A stretch of DNA of 64,000 bases from Saussurea involucrata (Eukaryota > Streptophyta > Magnoliopsida > Asterales > Asteraceae): assembly GCA_033807775.1 (NCBI GenBank), contig CM066312.1, positions 31,965,696 to 32,029,695 of the forward strand, read 5' to 3'. The position numbers were made by a program, and so were the translations under genes. Positions 1 to 12,190 of this stretch are shown here, piece after piece (the first letter of the stretch is position 1; each line of letters begins with the position of its first letter). The notes beneath the pieces were generated by a model that saw only the letters and a list, made by a program, of their open reading frames with translations, was not told where the DNA came from and searched no databases.

Positions 1-208
1 TTTAAGAAATTTCAAAGTATCACTGATTAAGGAAGAGATATTCAGCGATGCAATTTGTTTTGAAATCTTACATTTACATGCGATTGTCAGCGAGAGAAAA
101 ACATACCTTGATATCAGCGAATCAAGTTTATTCAGAGAGAAAATGATAGAATGGGTTATACAAGTTGATTTTATCCTATCGTTGATCAAATGTGAACCGC
201 TGAAGATT
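1..208 (-). other. Element A noncoding spacer downstream of RNase H
   Basis: This stretch has no open frame. It resembles the matching region of element B (about 19240-19344): both contain short TCAGCGA/CACTGA-type words and the same run into the RNase H stop codon. Confidence 0.5.
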
Positions 209-817
209 TTACTCTTCAAAGTTCAGCATTCCAAGCTCGCTGATGAGAAAGTTGAATCTTGTCTCATCAAGAGGTTTGGTGAACAGATCAGCTAACTGAT
301 AGTCAGTTGGGATAAAATGAAGTTCTATATCACCATTCATCACATGATCTCTGATAAAATGATACCTGATTTTGATGTGTTTTGTCTTTGAGTGTAGCAC
401 TGGATTGTTGGCTATATCGATGGCACTTGTGCTGTCGCAATAGATTGGAATTTTCGAGAGCTGAAGGTCATAGTCTAGTAGTTGATTTCTCATCCACAAG
501 ACCTGAGAACAACAGCTTCCAACGGCTACATACTCAGCTTCAGTAGTTGAGGTGGACATTGAGTTTTGCTTTTTACTTGTCCAACTCACCAGCTTTCCAC
601 CCAGGAGCTGACAGCCTCCTGTGGTGCTTTTCCTATCCAATTTGCAACATGCAAAATCACTATATGAATAGGCGATTAGATCAAACCCTGAGTCTTTAGG
701 ATACCAAAGACCAAGGTTCATAGCACCCTTAAGGTAACGAAAGATTCGCTTTACAGCGATCATATGAGATTCCTTAGGTTCAGCTTCATATCGTGCACAC
801 AAACCGGTTGCGTACAT
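209..817 (-). pseudogene. Element A RNase H domain (copia)
   Basis: This is the C-terminal part of the copia pol polyprotein. It shows the diagnostic ADLFTKPLDETRF tail, the TEAEYVAVGSC block with its catalytic acidic residue, and the DRKSTTGGCQLLGGKLVSW block. It normally degrades the RNA strand of the RNA/DNA hybrid during reverse transcription in the virus-like particle. The frame continues from the RT segment but is interrupted between 817 and 827, where an expected YLTASRPDIMYAT-like run carries a defect. The 202 residues are close to the usual RNase H length. About 80 percent of residues match the copy in element B by eye. Confidence 0.85.
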
Positions 818-826
818 AATATTGGG

Positions 827-1687
827 TCAGCTAGCTGTAAGATACAAGAGAGAGTCGATCATCCCACGGTATAGCGTGACATTAACAGGTATTCCATTTG
901 AATCCTTGTCTAGTGTCAGCGGTGGTGCCATAGGGGTTTTCATAGCTGAACTCTGAGTTAAATCGAATTTCTTCAGCATATCTTTAACATACTTTCCCTG
1001 ATTAATGAAAGTTCCTTTTTCATTTTGCTTTATCTGAAGACCAAGGAAATATGTTAGCTCACCCATCATACTCATTTTATACTCTTCTTTCATTCTATCA
1101 GCGAAACGAGTACAAAGGTCAGGGTTAGTAGAACCAAATATAATATCATCGACATATATTTGAACAAGAATAATATGACCTTTTACTTTCCTGAAGAATA
1201 GAGTCTTATCGATTTTACCACGCTCAAATTGTTCAATATGGAGATAAGTAGAGAGAGTGTCATACCATGCACGAGGAGCTTGCTTTAAGCCATAAAGTGC
1301 CTTATCCAGTTTATAAACATAACCTGGACGCTTAGGATCTGAGAATCCTGGAGGTTGTTCCACATAGACTTCTTCATTCAGCTTTCCATTTAGAAATGCT
1401 GACTTAACATCCATCTGATATACTTTGAAGTCTTTGTGTACAGCGTATGCTAAGAATAGACGAATAGATTCTAGTCTTACTACTGAAGCAAATGTTTCGT
1501 CGTAATCTATGCATTCCTCTTGTCTGTATCCCTGAGCAACAAGACGAGCCTTGTTGCGGGTTACAGTTCCATGTTCGTCCAACTTGTTTCGATGGACCCA
1601 TTTAGTGCCTATCACTGCTTTGTCAGTTGGTCTTCGAACAAGTTTCCAAACTTTGTTTCTTTCGAATTCAGTCATCTCTTCTTGCAT
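827..1687 (-). pseudogene. Element A reverse transcriptase domain (copia)
   Basis: The copia RT (RVT_2 type) starts near VWKLVRRPTDK and includes IGTKWVHRNK, ARLVAQGYRQEECIDYDETF, the QMDVKSAFLNGKLNEEVYV block and the polymerase motif YVDDIIFGSTN. It runs to the MIDSLLYLTAS region just before RNase H. The YVDD catalytic pair is intact. A frame break at 1687-1793 separates it from integrase. The domain copies element RNA into cDNA; here it is a fragment of a degraded polyprotein. Confidence 0.87.
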
Positions 1688-1792
1688 GGCGCTGACCCAG
1701 TTTGGATCTTTGAGGGCATCATCTATTTTCTTTGGTTCAATCAGAGAAATAAAGTTAACAAATAAACAAATATTACATGCACTTCGTCGAGT

Positions 1793-2881
1793 CTAAACAC
1801 CAGCGTTTGGATCACCAAGAATTTGATCAATTGGGTGATTTACAGTCCATCGCTGAGCAGGAGCATAAGTCGCTGACTCAAATTGAACTGGAGGAGCTGA
1901 AGATGAAGCTTCAGCAATTTCTGGAATATCAGCCAAGAGAGGAGTAGGTGCAGATGTCATCTCATTTACTGATTGCTGAGAAGTAGATGGGATGTCTGAG
2001 ACATTTGGTTCAGAAGCAGGTATAGTGTTTAAAGGAACTGCTGAGACCCATGATGTTTCAGCTTCACTATTCTGCATGTTTGGGATGATAGTAGGACTAT
2101 CATCTTCAACTGTATGAGTATGAGGAGTGGGAATATTTTCTGAATCACCAAGATGAGAAAACATCCATTGATTCAGTTCTTCAGTATCAGCAGATGGTTT
2201 AGAGTTTGCTAAACGGGATTCGTCAAAAGTGACGTGAATAGTTTCTTCAACAGTTTGTCTTCTTCGATTGAAGACTCTGAAGGCTTTGGAGATTGAATAA
2301 TATCCAAGAAAGATTCCATCATCAACCTTAGGATCAAACTTTCCAAGGGCATCTCTGTTGTTCAGTATGAAACACTGACATCCAAAGATGTGAAGAAAGC
2401 TAATTGAAGGCTTTCTCCCATGAAAAAGTTCATAGGCTGTTTTATTAAATCTTTTGACTATCAGTGACCTGTTTTGCGTAAAACAAGCAGTGTTGACAGC
2501 TTCTGCCCAAAACTGAGTAGGCAGGTGAGAATCGCTGAGCATTGAATGTGCAGCTTCAATAATAGTTCTATTTCTTCTTTCAGCGACTCCGTTTTGTTGC
2601 GGTGTTCTCACTGAAGAAGAGTTGTGAGAAATACCCTTACTCTCAAAGAAGGAATCAAGAGAACTGTTTTTGAATTCAGTCCCATGATCACTCCTTATTG
2701 AGCGAATGGTCAAGTTGTTCAGGGTTTCCATCTTCCGAACAAAGGTGATGAGTTCTTCAGGGGTGTCACTCTTAGAACGGAGAAACATAACCCATGTATA
2801 GCGAGAGAATTCATCAACTATGACCAGCGTATATTTCTTTCCAGCGATGGATTGTTTGTTAACAGGGCCAAACAAATCCAT
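1793..2881 (-). pseudogene. Element A integrase core and C-terminal linker
   Basis: This frame holds the rve integrase core. The first acidic residue is in IVDEFSRYTWV, the second in RSDHGTEF, and the glutamate sits in PQQNGVAERRNRT, so the DDE triad is present. Downstream are the FGCQCFILNNRD block and a Ser/Pro-rich linker ending at QRWTVNHPIDQILGDPNAGV. It overlaps the protease/pre-integrase frame at 2818-2881 in another frame, so a frameshift lies there. The linker is the place where element C inserted in the homologous element B. Confidence 0.85.
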
Positions 2882-3465
2882 ATGGAGGAGACTTGCTTTG
2901 ATTTAAAGCTTGCTTTGGTCTGCTTGCCTTTCTCACACGCTGAACATAAGGACTCTTTGGCGTATGAGTGTTGAGGTAGACCAATGACTAACTCTTTTGA
3001 AGAAAGAGTGTTCAGTGTCTTGAAGTTTGGATGCGAGAGCCTCTTATGCCATTGCCAGTTTACATCTGATGAGGCTTTTAAGAAGAAACAGGAGTTCTCA
3101 GTGGTTGTTGAGTCCATGTTTAATACATAAACATTTTCCAAACGATAACCGCTGAGAGCTATCTTCTCCTTTTTGTCAGCGACAAAGCAGGATTCCTTAG
3201 TAAAGATTACTTTGTTATCCTTGTCACAAAGCTGACTGATGCTTAGAAGATTATGCTTCAGCCCTTCAACATATGCGACTCTTCTGAAGGTTGTTGTACC
3301 ATTTGAGAGTACACCAAACCCTCGGGTATAGCCTTTTCGATTTCCACCGAAGGTCACAGAGGGACCCTTCTCTTCCTTATACTCAGTGAGCAGGTTCTTC
3401 TTTCCAGTCATGTGTCTAGAGCATCCGCTATCGAGATACCAGATACCCATCTTAACCTGCATCAC
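2818..3465 (-). pseudogene. Element A protease active site and GAG-pre-integrase domain
   Basis: The frame contains the copia retropepsin active-site neighbourhood IWYLDSGCSRHMTG (catalytic DSG) and then the zinc-binding GAG-pre-integrase module with WHKRLSHPNFKTL and SACEKGKQTKA. The protease processes the Gag-Pol polyprotein and the HHCC module precedes the integrase core. Just upstream (about 3467-3490) the gag frame ends at a TAA in the same frame, beside a CTAAT...TGCAG sequence that looks like a 3' splice site; see the finding on the gag/pol boundary. Confidence 0.83.
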
Positions 3466-3613
3466 AAAGGAATATTAGTTTGTCTTGGGTACCCACTTAA
3501 CCATGTGTACACACTTGTCAGTGGGGGTAGAAGAAGAAGTGGAAGGTTCAGCAGTCTTCGCAACATTTGAAGATTCAGCTTTGTCAGTCTTCACTTTGGT
3601 TAATTTCTTAACC

Positions 3614-5781
3614 TCAGTGGTCTTCTTTTGCCTTTGGGGCAATGATCTTCACCTTAGCTATCTTTTCAGTTTTGGTGGTTGTGGGGCACTTACTAGCAAT
3701 ATGATCAGTAAGTCCACAATGATAACATTTCCTATAACTAAAAATAGTTCTAGGACCATTTGAATGCTGACCTTTAGATTTTGAATTAGAAGGACCAGCA
3801 CCAAGTAAGCTATTGGTTTTTGAAATGGGAGGAACATTTAGTTCTTCGGATTTCTTACCAATGATTTCCACTTTGATTCTAGGAGTAGGTCGCTGAATAG
3901 ATCCACGCTGAATAAATCCAGAGATCTTATTCTTTGAATTAGAGGGATAAGTCACTGAAGCTTTAGAAGCGTTCAGCTTTGGTACAGAGGTACCCTTCTG
4001 AGGATTTTGGTTAAAAGCAATTCCTTTACCTTTGTTTTTAAAGACTGAGGTAGGTTTTAGATAAATAACTTTTCTTTACCTTTAGAAGTTAAGGTAGAGA
4101 TTTCCTCAGGGATAGGCGGTTTAGAAGAGGAACACTGAGAGGATGAAGTATCAGCGACTGAGGATACGAAAGTTCCATATAAGAGCATGGAACGATCAGT
4201 GGTTGGTTCTAGAGTATCAGCTTTGTAACCAAGACCACGTTTATCACTCAGGGGAATCTGAGACTTAATTATCTCAGTGATCTTTGTTGAGGAATTATAC
4301 CATCCATCAACAGTAGATTTTTCAGCTTTTAATGCAGCGATAGCTTCTTCGCGCTCGATTTTGACTAGCTGATTTAGGTGAACTTGATCTTTAAAATCTT
4401 CTTCAATTTTAGAAAGATTTTCTATTTGAAGGTGACAGTTTTTAAGCTGTTCAGCGAGATCAAGGTTTTGATTTTCAACTACAGTTTTGCCATTCATGGC
4501 TTCATATAAACTTCTAGTCAAGAGATCGATCTTTCGAAGACTATCAGCTTCATCAATATTTGCAATATTGGTAAAGAAGGAAGGTCATACCTGAGTTGCA
4601 GAGGTTGAAGTAGAGGGAATGTCAGAGTTATCTTCCTCATCTTCAAGTTTGGCCATGAGACAGAGATTGGCTTCATTATCTTCAGAGTCAGATGTTTCTT
4701 CCTCATCAGAGTCAGCCCAATCATAGTCAGCTATCAGGCCTTTGCCTTTCTTCTTAAAGGTTTTCAGCTTTGAATACCTTTCTTTCAGCCTTTTGTATTT
4801 TTCATCTCTACTCCGAGGAGTAAAGTTTTTCTTGGGAAAAGCTGAGGACCTAGAGACTTTCTTAGACCTGCACTCACTAGCAAAATGTCCTATCTTTTCA
4901 CAGTTATAGCAAGTAGCAGTAGCCTTATCAACAGGAGCTGATGATCTTGGCTTGTCAGTAATGGAAAGAGGTTTATTCTTTCTGAAGATTTTCTTTTTGG
5001 CGAATCTCCTGAACTTATTAGCCAGGAATGCCAGAGTTTCATCAGTATCTGAAACGTCAGAGTCTGATGAACTTTCAGAGTTAGTTTCCAACTCAGTGAC
5101 AGTGATAGTCGATCGCTGAGTGGAAGGTGACTCTGAGATTAAAGCAACAGGGGTGCTTTTGGAATCTTTTACAAGATTCTTCTTAAGATGACTCGATTGC
5201 TCATGATTCAGCATCGTGCCATATAAGGTAGAAAGATTCATCGATTTGAGATCTTTTGACAGCTTGAGACACATTGAATAGTTGTCCCAGCTTTCAGGTA
5301 AACATTCTAAGAACTTTGTCAGTACCTCAAAGTTAGAATATTCCTTACCAACAGTTTTCAGATCTATTATTAAGCTGTTAAAACGTTGGTGTACATCAGA
5401 GAGAGTTTCATTCTTACCACAAATGAAGCTTTCATACTGTCTTATCAGGTTGATCTTTCGAGAATCCTGGGCTTCAGAAGTACCTTCATACTGAACACAG
5501 ATTGTGTCCCACATAGCTTTTGAGGTTTTCAGGTTCATGACGGAATGGTAGACTTCGTCAGGAAGAGCCATGGAGAGTATGGATCTGGCTTTGGTGTCGA
5601 TAGCCACTTTCTTCTTATCTTCATCAGTCCACATATGAATTTCCTTAGGAATCAGCCTTTCTGGAATAGCAGGTCTATTCTCAGTGGCTGGAACTGCAGC
5701 ATCAATTCTTACAGGAATATATGGGCCGTTTTCAAGATAATAAGGCATAGTAGGGTCTACACCTTCTAAGAAGAGAATCAT
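3614..5781 (-). pseudogene. Element A gag (three frame fragments)
   Basis: The main piece is 4585-5781 (398 residues), with the copia gag core (block ALPDEVYHSVMNLKTSKAMW and LRxYxxF-type segments) and a CCHC zinc knuckle CYNCEKIGHFASEC. Two further pieces, 4057-4521 and 3614-3955, carry a coiled-coil-like stretch and a second knuckle CYHCGLTDHIASKC. Together they form one long gag with two knuckles, broken by frameshifts near 4550 and 4000. Gag assembles the virus-like particle and packages RNA. The upstream ATG region near 5876 (MATNTN-like) is cut off by a further frame break. Confidence 0.8.
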
Positions 5782-5945
5782 CCTATTTTTTCATAGATTA
5801 AAATTATCTCTGGAGAATCTAGGGGGTTTTGCAAGAGAACCGTTGTCAATATAGTTTGTGTTTGTGTTGGTAGCCATTTTTGGAAATAGCTAGGAAGAGA
5901 AATCTTAGTATAGATTAGATCTTGTTTATGAGATTAAACAAATCC

Positions 5946-5957
5946 GCTCTGATACCA
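5946..5957 (-). other. Primer binding site of element A
   Basis: On the minus strand the bases read TGGTATCAGAGC, complementary to the 3' end of initiator tRNA-Met, the usual primer of plant copia elements. It lies 2 bases inside the 5' LTR end. Confidence 0.93.
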
Positions 5958-5959
5958 CT

Positions 5960-6599
5960 TGTTGGTCCCAAAGGGCTATACAAGTTTGTAGAAGGGGGGT
6001 TGAATACAAATACACAGATTTTACTTTCTAAATTGTTTATTGATAAATCATTAACAATTTACAGCTTGTAGCGGAACAAGATAAGGAATAAATCCTAATA
6101 TAAACAAGTTGGAACACTAAGTTTTCTTGCACTAAGAAAGAGAAGGAAATTACTAATAATAACCTATCTTAAAGATATAAGAAGGATGACTCGACCAGAG
6201 TTTACGAGTACTTCAAAAGAAGTGAGGTCTTCTTCTTATATACTGCATGCATTTAATGCATGGCAGTTTATACTTTACACGTGACAGCAGCTGATTGGTT
6301 GTTTGATTCTGACTTTAGTAGACAACCTTTGTAGCCGCATGGTGCACAGTGTAAAATCAGAGTGGTTGTACAATTTCAGACAATAAGCGATCACCGTAAG
6401 GACTGAACAGGCTCAGGGCATTATGGTGAACAGTGTTCGCTGAATGTTTAATCTAAAGAACGAGAGTTCCTATCAGCGGTACTGAATTAGTCTTAGTACA
6501 TTAGCGATAGTGAAACTCTAATACTTATTGTTTACTTACAATTTTCACTAAGTGTTTAAGAGAGGGTCATTATCAAATCACTGAGGTTTTGGATCAACA
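5960..6599 (-). repeat. 5' LTR of element A (640 bp)
   Basis: On the minus strand it begins TGTTGATCC and ends GGGACCAACA, so it has TG...CA ends. It carries the block ACCCCCCTTCTACAAA near its 3' end, shared with the LTRs of A2 and B. A TATA-like TATATAAGAAG lies in the middle (minus strand, near 6230-6240), consistent with a pol II start at the U3/R junction. Confidence 0.9.
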
Positions 6600-7516
6600 A
6601 AATCTCTGAGTAAATGCTCTTTGATACTATGGTATGTTCTCTATCCTTGATCACTGAAGTTTTCTTCAATAAGATGTTTTTTAAAAGAAAACTCGATCAC
6701 TGACATTTCTCTATCAGTGATCCTTTTGAAAAAGATAAACTCATCACTGATATTTCTCATCAGTAATTCTTTGAAAAATACTATTCAACCCTGATCCTCT
6801 AAAACCAATCAGGGATGCCTTTTGAAAATGAAAAGACATTTTTATCTATGACGTCATCAAAAGAGGATAAACCATGGCACACCTTTTTGTCTGACACGTT
6901 CGTTCGTTACACTTCCTGTCCAATCACCTTCGTGGGACGTGTCCGTGTCATGGTGAGTGTTTTTCCCGCTCATCACCCTTTCTCTCTCCTCTCTCATTCC
7001 TATATAAACAACTCTCGTTTATATTTTCCTCTTTACGCGCACTAAAAACTCTCAAGGCAAGAAAAACCTTTGCATTTAAACGGATTTTGAACCTAAGACT
7101 TTGATCTTCAAACCTTCAAGACAAACAGGTTCATACTTCTTCTCCTTAATGCTTTTTGAACAAAAACTCTTCTTTGGTCTTAAATCTTTGTTTACAAAGA
7201 TCAAAATGTTTTTTTATTCTTAAAAGATCATACTCTTTCATGATTTGTAAAACCTTAAAAAGTTTTCTTAAGTTTAAAAACATTCTTTAAACTTTCTCTC
7301 TCTTCATAAATATGTTTTTCCAGAATCCTTCCTTAAAAGGAAACTGGTAAAACATAGTTTTCTACCAGTTTTCATATTCTTCATACTGGAAACTCATCTT
7401 TCACAAGTTTCTTTCCTTAAAAGGAAAATGGTAAAACCCTAATCTCTTATTTTTGGATATATTTCCTAACTAAGAAAGTACATTCTTCTTCTCCTTTGTT
7501 CTATCTTTTCTCAGAA
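6600..7516 (+). promoter_or_regulatory. A2 spacer with repeated dyads and a putative internal promoter
   Basis: From about 6640 to 6780 there are three diverged units of roughly 50 bp, each with TCACTGA and often a paired TCAGTGA that could form a hairpin. Downstream are a CCAAT box (near 6919), ACGTGTCC (6937-6944) and a TATA box in CCTATATAAACA (6999-7010). The block from about 6830 to 7075 is matched in element B (18830-19050, minus), including the leader CTCTCAAGGCAAGAA. A pyrimidine tract and CAG directly before the ATG at 7517 may be a 3' splice site. Promoter function is inferred. Confidence 0.5.
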
Positions 7517-10500
7517 ATGACCCAAGCTACAACAATGGTGAAATCCAAAAATGTTAGGTTCGACCTGAACCAAGTGCAATTCGTTGCAAACAACCACCTT
7601 GCATTACTTCATTTTCCTGAGAAAAAGCTATGCCTACACCTCGCTGACACTGTCGAACTCCTACGCAACTCTCCCATATTTTACGCTCTGACTGGCGCAC
7701 CTCCTTCTCATCGGCATCTTCTTCAGCAGTTTCGGTACACTGCTGAGCATACTAAGAAGACGCTGAAATATGGACGGAAGGTAACTGTCATTGCCTTCCA
7801 GACCGAACTTGGTGAAGGCAGTATCACTACCAACGGAATTCGCTCCGCCATCCAACTGCCAGTGGGACCATTTGTCGATCCTCCCACTGATGACGAACTC
7901 ATCAAGTTTCTCGATCTCATGGGTTACACATGGGATCCTAAGCCCCGAAATCCTGAACCCCCTGAAAAGAAGCTGGCCAAGATCCTGAAGGTCAATATGC
8001 CTTTCAGAGCTGAATTTCCTTTTCTCTCACATCATATCTTCAATGAGTGGGAAGACCGGATCGCTGGACCAAGCCAATCACTACCAGCTAAAGATGGGGT
8101 ACAACCTCATCACTGGGCGTAACATAGACTACGCCAGGATGATCTTTGATGATTTCATGGTCAAAGTGGAGAAAGAGAGAAAAGGGAGCTGAAGGTACCC
8201 TATGTACGATTCGTCTCAACGCTCCTCTCCTTCTTCCTCAAGGAAGAATATCCATCAGAGGTAGATTACCAACTTCCTCAGCTAGGAGCCTGCATCCTAG
8301 ACGTCAAGCCAATCGCCAACGAGGTACGTCTCTCTACTCTTACTCGACTTTTCCTACCCTCTTCTTCAACTTCTCAGGCAGCGATGTCTGCGGTTCAACC
8401 CCCCGCAGCTTCCCACATTGCCACCTCCGTATCCTCAGCGAAGAGGAAACCTTCTACAACCACTCTTGGTCCTTCCAAAAAGACCAAGAGAATTTCAAAG
8501 GAGAAACAACCCCAACAACAACCGGCTACAACATCATCAGGGTTCGCCTCTTCACAGGCGACCCTAGACACTTTCGTGGTATACTCCACCACACATGCTA
8601 CCTCATCGACCACTTCAGCGCCTTCGACCGCTGAATTATCACTGACAACTACCCACCATTCTCAATGCATCAAAGCACTGAAGAATTTGATTTTGGCAAC
8701 GTCGGTGCCACTCTGCAACACAACACGACCTTCTTAAATCTTGCTTCTCCCACCATCACTTTTGTCAACACATCTACTGCACCAGCGACAATGGCCGCTG
8801 ACGTACAAGAGCCACTACTGCAAAACCTCATGCGCAACAATATCACAGGACCTGATGGTCTCCCTCTCGGAGGCTCTCAGAGCATGCCCACTGTGTCTTT
8901 GTCTCATCTAGAGCAAGACATGGAATATTATGGCGGGAGTAGTCATTTTGACGACTTCTCGCGACCATCAGGTATTACCCCTTCCCTACCCTTCTCTTCT
9001 CAAACCCTTCCAAATTTTGAGCCTTCCTTTGCTCAAAATTCTTCTTTTCTTACAGGTCCAAATCTGGGCACGATCTCTACCTCTTTCAAAGAGGTCAAGG
9101 ATCGCATGGATTCTCTCTCCACGGATCTCACCAACAACACCAGCGCTGTCAACCCTACTGGTGAATCACTGAAGGAGATATCCACTTCCCTCTCCTCCAA
9201 GACTGATAACTCTCAGCTTTCTGCCTTGAAGGATGAGGTGTCAGATTTGAAGAAGGATGTGGCAACCAGCACTTCATCTTTGCAGACGCTGAACTCAACT
9301 GTCTCATCTCCCAGCGCTGTCGTTGGATCGCTGCAATCCTCTGTTACTTCCCTCAACACCAAGGTAGACACCACCAACTCCCTCCTCCAGAACATCCTTT
9401 GGAGAATGAATGAACCGGTGGCTCCCTCCCCATCCTTCAAAAATGATGATCGCGTAAAGCTGGGGATGGAGGTTGATTTTATCCTTCAAGCCACCGCAGC
9501 AATCCCTGGCCTAAAAGCCAGGATGGAAACTCTTGAGGCCACAAAAGCCTCCACCTTAGTGGCTCCTGGCCTAGAAGACAAGCCCATTGAGGATGCAGCT
9601 GCTGCTGATGTTGTTGTTGATCTCTCCCCCGCATTGATGATGACAAAGAGGGGGAGAAAGAAAAAGAAGACCCTCCTCAGGCTGAGGGGGAGGGAATTGC
9701 TAAAGGACGCTCCTCATTCTGAGGGGGAGGTTGAAAAGAATCCAACTCCTCCTTCTTCTCCATGGACTGAAACGGTAACATTAATTGCCTTTGACGAGGA
9801 AGATGAAGAAGAAGAAGAAGAAGAGTTGGAAATTCAAGACGACGAACCCTCCAACCCTGGTGGAGATGACGACGATGATGATGATAAAGAAGAAGAAGAG
9901 GAAGAAAAGTTGGAAATTCAAGACGAAGAACCGTCTAACCCTGGTGGAGATGACGATAATGATGATGATGAAGAAGAAGAAGGCCTTTGGTTCAAACCTT
10001 CCTCCATCAGGGTTCCTACTCAGAAATACTAAGAAGTCTCCTTCAAAGAAGTCCTCCCAAGGCAAGAACAAAGGTATTGCTGCCTCTGGGAACTTGAAAA
10101 TTTTCTTCAACGCTGAGAAGGAGCAATCTTCTCAGGTATGCCTTTCAATTATACCCTACTATACTTCTATCCTCTCTCTCTCCTCAAACCTCTCCTATAC
10201 ACTTAGCTAAATTTCTCTATCTTTTCTAACCCCAAAAGAAATCTAACTCTTCGTTCTTTTGATTCAGCTAGTCCTCTCCCTTACTTAAGGGACGAGCTGA
10301 AGAACCTATCCAACAAATAATAATCCCAACAACTATTGCTGATGACCTTCAAATAATCCAAGTCTCAGTAATGGAGACTGAAGAACAGAAAGAGGAAGAA
10401 GAACCGTTGAGTCATCCAAACAGACCCTCACGACCTCCTCAAAGGTTTAAGATTGAAGACAAATAAAGAAGATCAGCAATAATCTGTCAGCTAGAGGATC

Positions 10501-10769
10501 AACGTCTACGGGTCCCTCCTCACCCTGGTCTAGAGTTCCTAACACCTGAAGCATTGGAAGAATCTATCAGGGCTGGGCAACTCCTCACTGAATGCCAAAA
10601 GGACAAGCTATTTGCCCTTAAGGTAGCTCAGAGCTCAGATTCTGATAAGAAACTAAAGAAGCATCCGATCAGGGTTCAGGAACAACTCCTGAAAGACGTT
10701 GAGAAGGAAACCCGGAAAAGAGCCATCGGTGATCCCATGATGGAATGGTGCAGAGATAAGATAGATCAC
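7517..10769 (+). pseudogene. A2 extra ORF downstream of pol (env-like position, NLS-bearing)
   Basis: The start is the ATG at 7517 (MTQATTMVKSK). The N-terminal module (7517 to about 8330) has blocks QQFRYTAEHTKKTLKYG and PTDDELIKFLDLMGY also seen in B and, more distantly, C. A frameshift near 8030 shifts it to a frame with GRNIDYARMIFDDFMVKVE. Next comes a basic NLS-like cluster, KRKPSTTTLGPSKKTKR (about 8435-8490), then a Ser/Thr-rich region with heptad-like stretches (8665-9500) and an acidic repeat (9800-9980). The end is cut by the gypsy insertion at 10770; the last open segment is 10554-10769. No signal peptide or membrane segment is evident. The position matches the env-like ORF of SIRE elements, but the function is unknown. 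Confidence 0.7.
9804..9981 (+). repeat. 84-bp acidic tandem repeat in the A2 extra ORF
   Basis: Two units of 84 bp (28 codons) encode runs of Glu, then KLEIQDEEPSNPGGDDD-type sequence, then runs of Asp. The shared word GTTGGAAATTCAAGAC starts at 9825 and again at 9909. Confidence 0.8.
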
Positions 10770-12030
10770 TGATAACGCCACTTTTTGGCGTTAATTTCGG
10801 TCCTGAAACCAATGAGATTGGCTTGTGTTCTAGCAAAAAGGCGGAATTTTATGGTTTATCGAGTGAAATGTACAGGTAATCTAAAAGACAACATTCATCG
10901 AGAAAAGAAGCGGAAAAGAGTCCAAATCAAAGCCAAAACGAAGCTCAACGGAAGCCTAAGATCCAAGCCCGAGACCCGTGCCCAAACCATGACCCAGAAC
11001 CTGATCCGGATACTTCAGAAAAGCGTGCGGTTTGTTGCACGGTTTGTAAGCCACGGGACAAGTGGCGTAAGTCTCTGTTCTTTTGCTATACTTGGTGTTT
11101 TTGCGATTTTAGGTCATCACCTCTCGAAGTGCGACGGTAGGCTGCTCGGGGGCGATTTTCAGAGGTTTTTGGCAGACTTTTAAGCCACGATAGAGGATCG
11201 TTTGAGGGAAAGTTCACCACACAAAGCAGATTGGAGCCGAGAGAAGGGAGTTCATCATTAAATTCTTTACGTTCACGATTACTATGTTTACACACACTAT
11301 TTCCTTCCCTTTTCTTTTGTTTTTGTCCACCACCAACATGAACTAATCTTTAGATGTTGGGGGTTGGATTGAATTTGGTTTAAACTTATGAACACGTGAT
11401 TTGAGACTTTTATCAGTTTTTCCTATTTAATGAAGCATGTGTTTTGGGTTTTAATGCTTTTGTGAGTTTGGCCAACTTTCATCTGTTTTGTTTGTCATCA
11501 ATTAAGTTCGAAAGAATTAATTGATAACTAGAACTAGAATTGCATGCCTAAGGTGAGAAATTGGATAGAGATATACCAAGTAAGCCTTAGTCCCATTTAA
11601 TTCTTGAGTTTAATGTGTTTTGAATTCCATAGGTTGAGATCGAGAGATAAAACTTGTGCATTCAAAATAAAACTCGTTGTTGCTTGAGAAAGAACAACGG
11701 TGATTTTAGAGATTGGGTATTCATTAAAGGGAATAGCTGGTAATTGTTTGGAGTCAGGTGTTTATACATGAAAACCTTAGGATTTCCAACCCTCAACTGT
11801 TTTCTCTATCCGAAGTCCTTAAGTTGTCTACTGTCCTGTTCTTGATTTATTTGCACTTGAATAGTTTAAAACCAACATTTCAAAATTGCGACCGTTCCGT
11901 TAATAGATCTTATAGCCATTGTGATACTTAGTTCCTAGTTCCCTGTGTTCGATACTCGTACTTTTGTACTATTACTTGATTTCGACCCGTACACTTGCGG
12001 TTAGATTTAGGGGGTGTAACCCATCTATCA
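10770..12030 (+). repeat. 5' LTR of the Athila-like element (1261 bp)
   Basis: It begins TGATAACGCC and ends CCATCTATCA, giving TGATA...TATCA inverted ends, followed 6 bp later by the PBS. It starts with a short hairpin, CGCCACTTTTTGGCG. Confidence 0.85.
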
Positions 12031-12036
12031 AGTTTT

Positions 12037-12054
12037 TGGCGCCGTTGCCGGGGA
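12037..12054 (+). other. Primer binding site of the Athila-like element
   Basis: TGGCGCCGTTGCCGGGGA is the classical Athila PBS, complementary to the 3' end of tRNA-Asp. Confidence 0.93.
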
Positions 12055-12190
12055 ACTAGTTGCAACTGATAGCACTACCAGCTGTAAGCGCTATTACATT
12101 GAACATTTTTACTTTTATTATTTTGTTTATTACTTTCAGTTTCTGGATTACTAATTTCGTTTACTTTTCGTTTCTGGTACTAATTGGTTT

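Larger units (their letters stand above)
1..6599 (-). mobile_element. Ty1/copia element A (SIRE/Maximus-like), 3' end off the window
   Basis: On the minus strand the order is 5' LTR (5960-6599), PBS, gag, protease, integrase, reverse transcriptase and RNase H, which is the Ty1/copia order. The 3' LTR and any extra ORF lie left of base 1. The reading frame is broken several times, so this copy is not autonomous. The right edge at 6599/6600 abuts plus-strand spacer of a related element (A2), so A is inserted in A2. The 5 bases to the right, AAATC, are the expected target duplication but cannot be tested without the left end. Lineage placement rests on the long gag and the LTR type and is an inference. 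Confidence 0.85.

Noticed and set aside
5946..5957. tRNA gene fragment at the GCTCTGATACCA words (also 36463 and 41308)
   Set aside because: They are primer binding sites next to LTR ends; the rest of a tRNA is absent.
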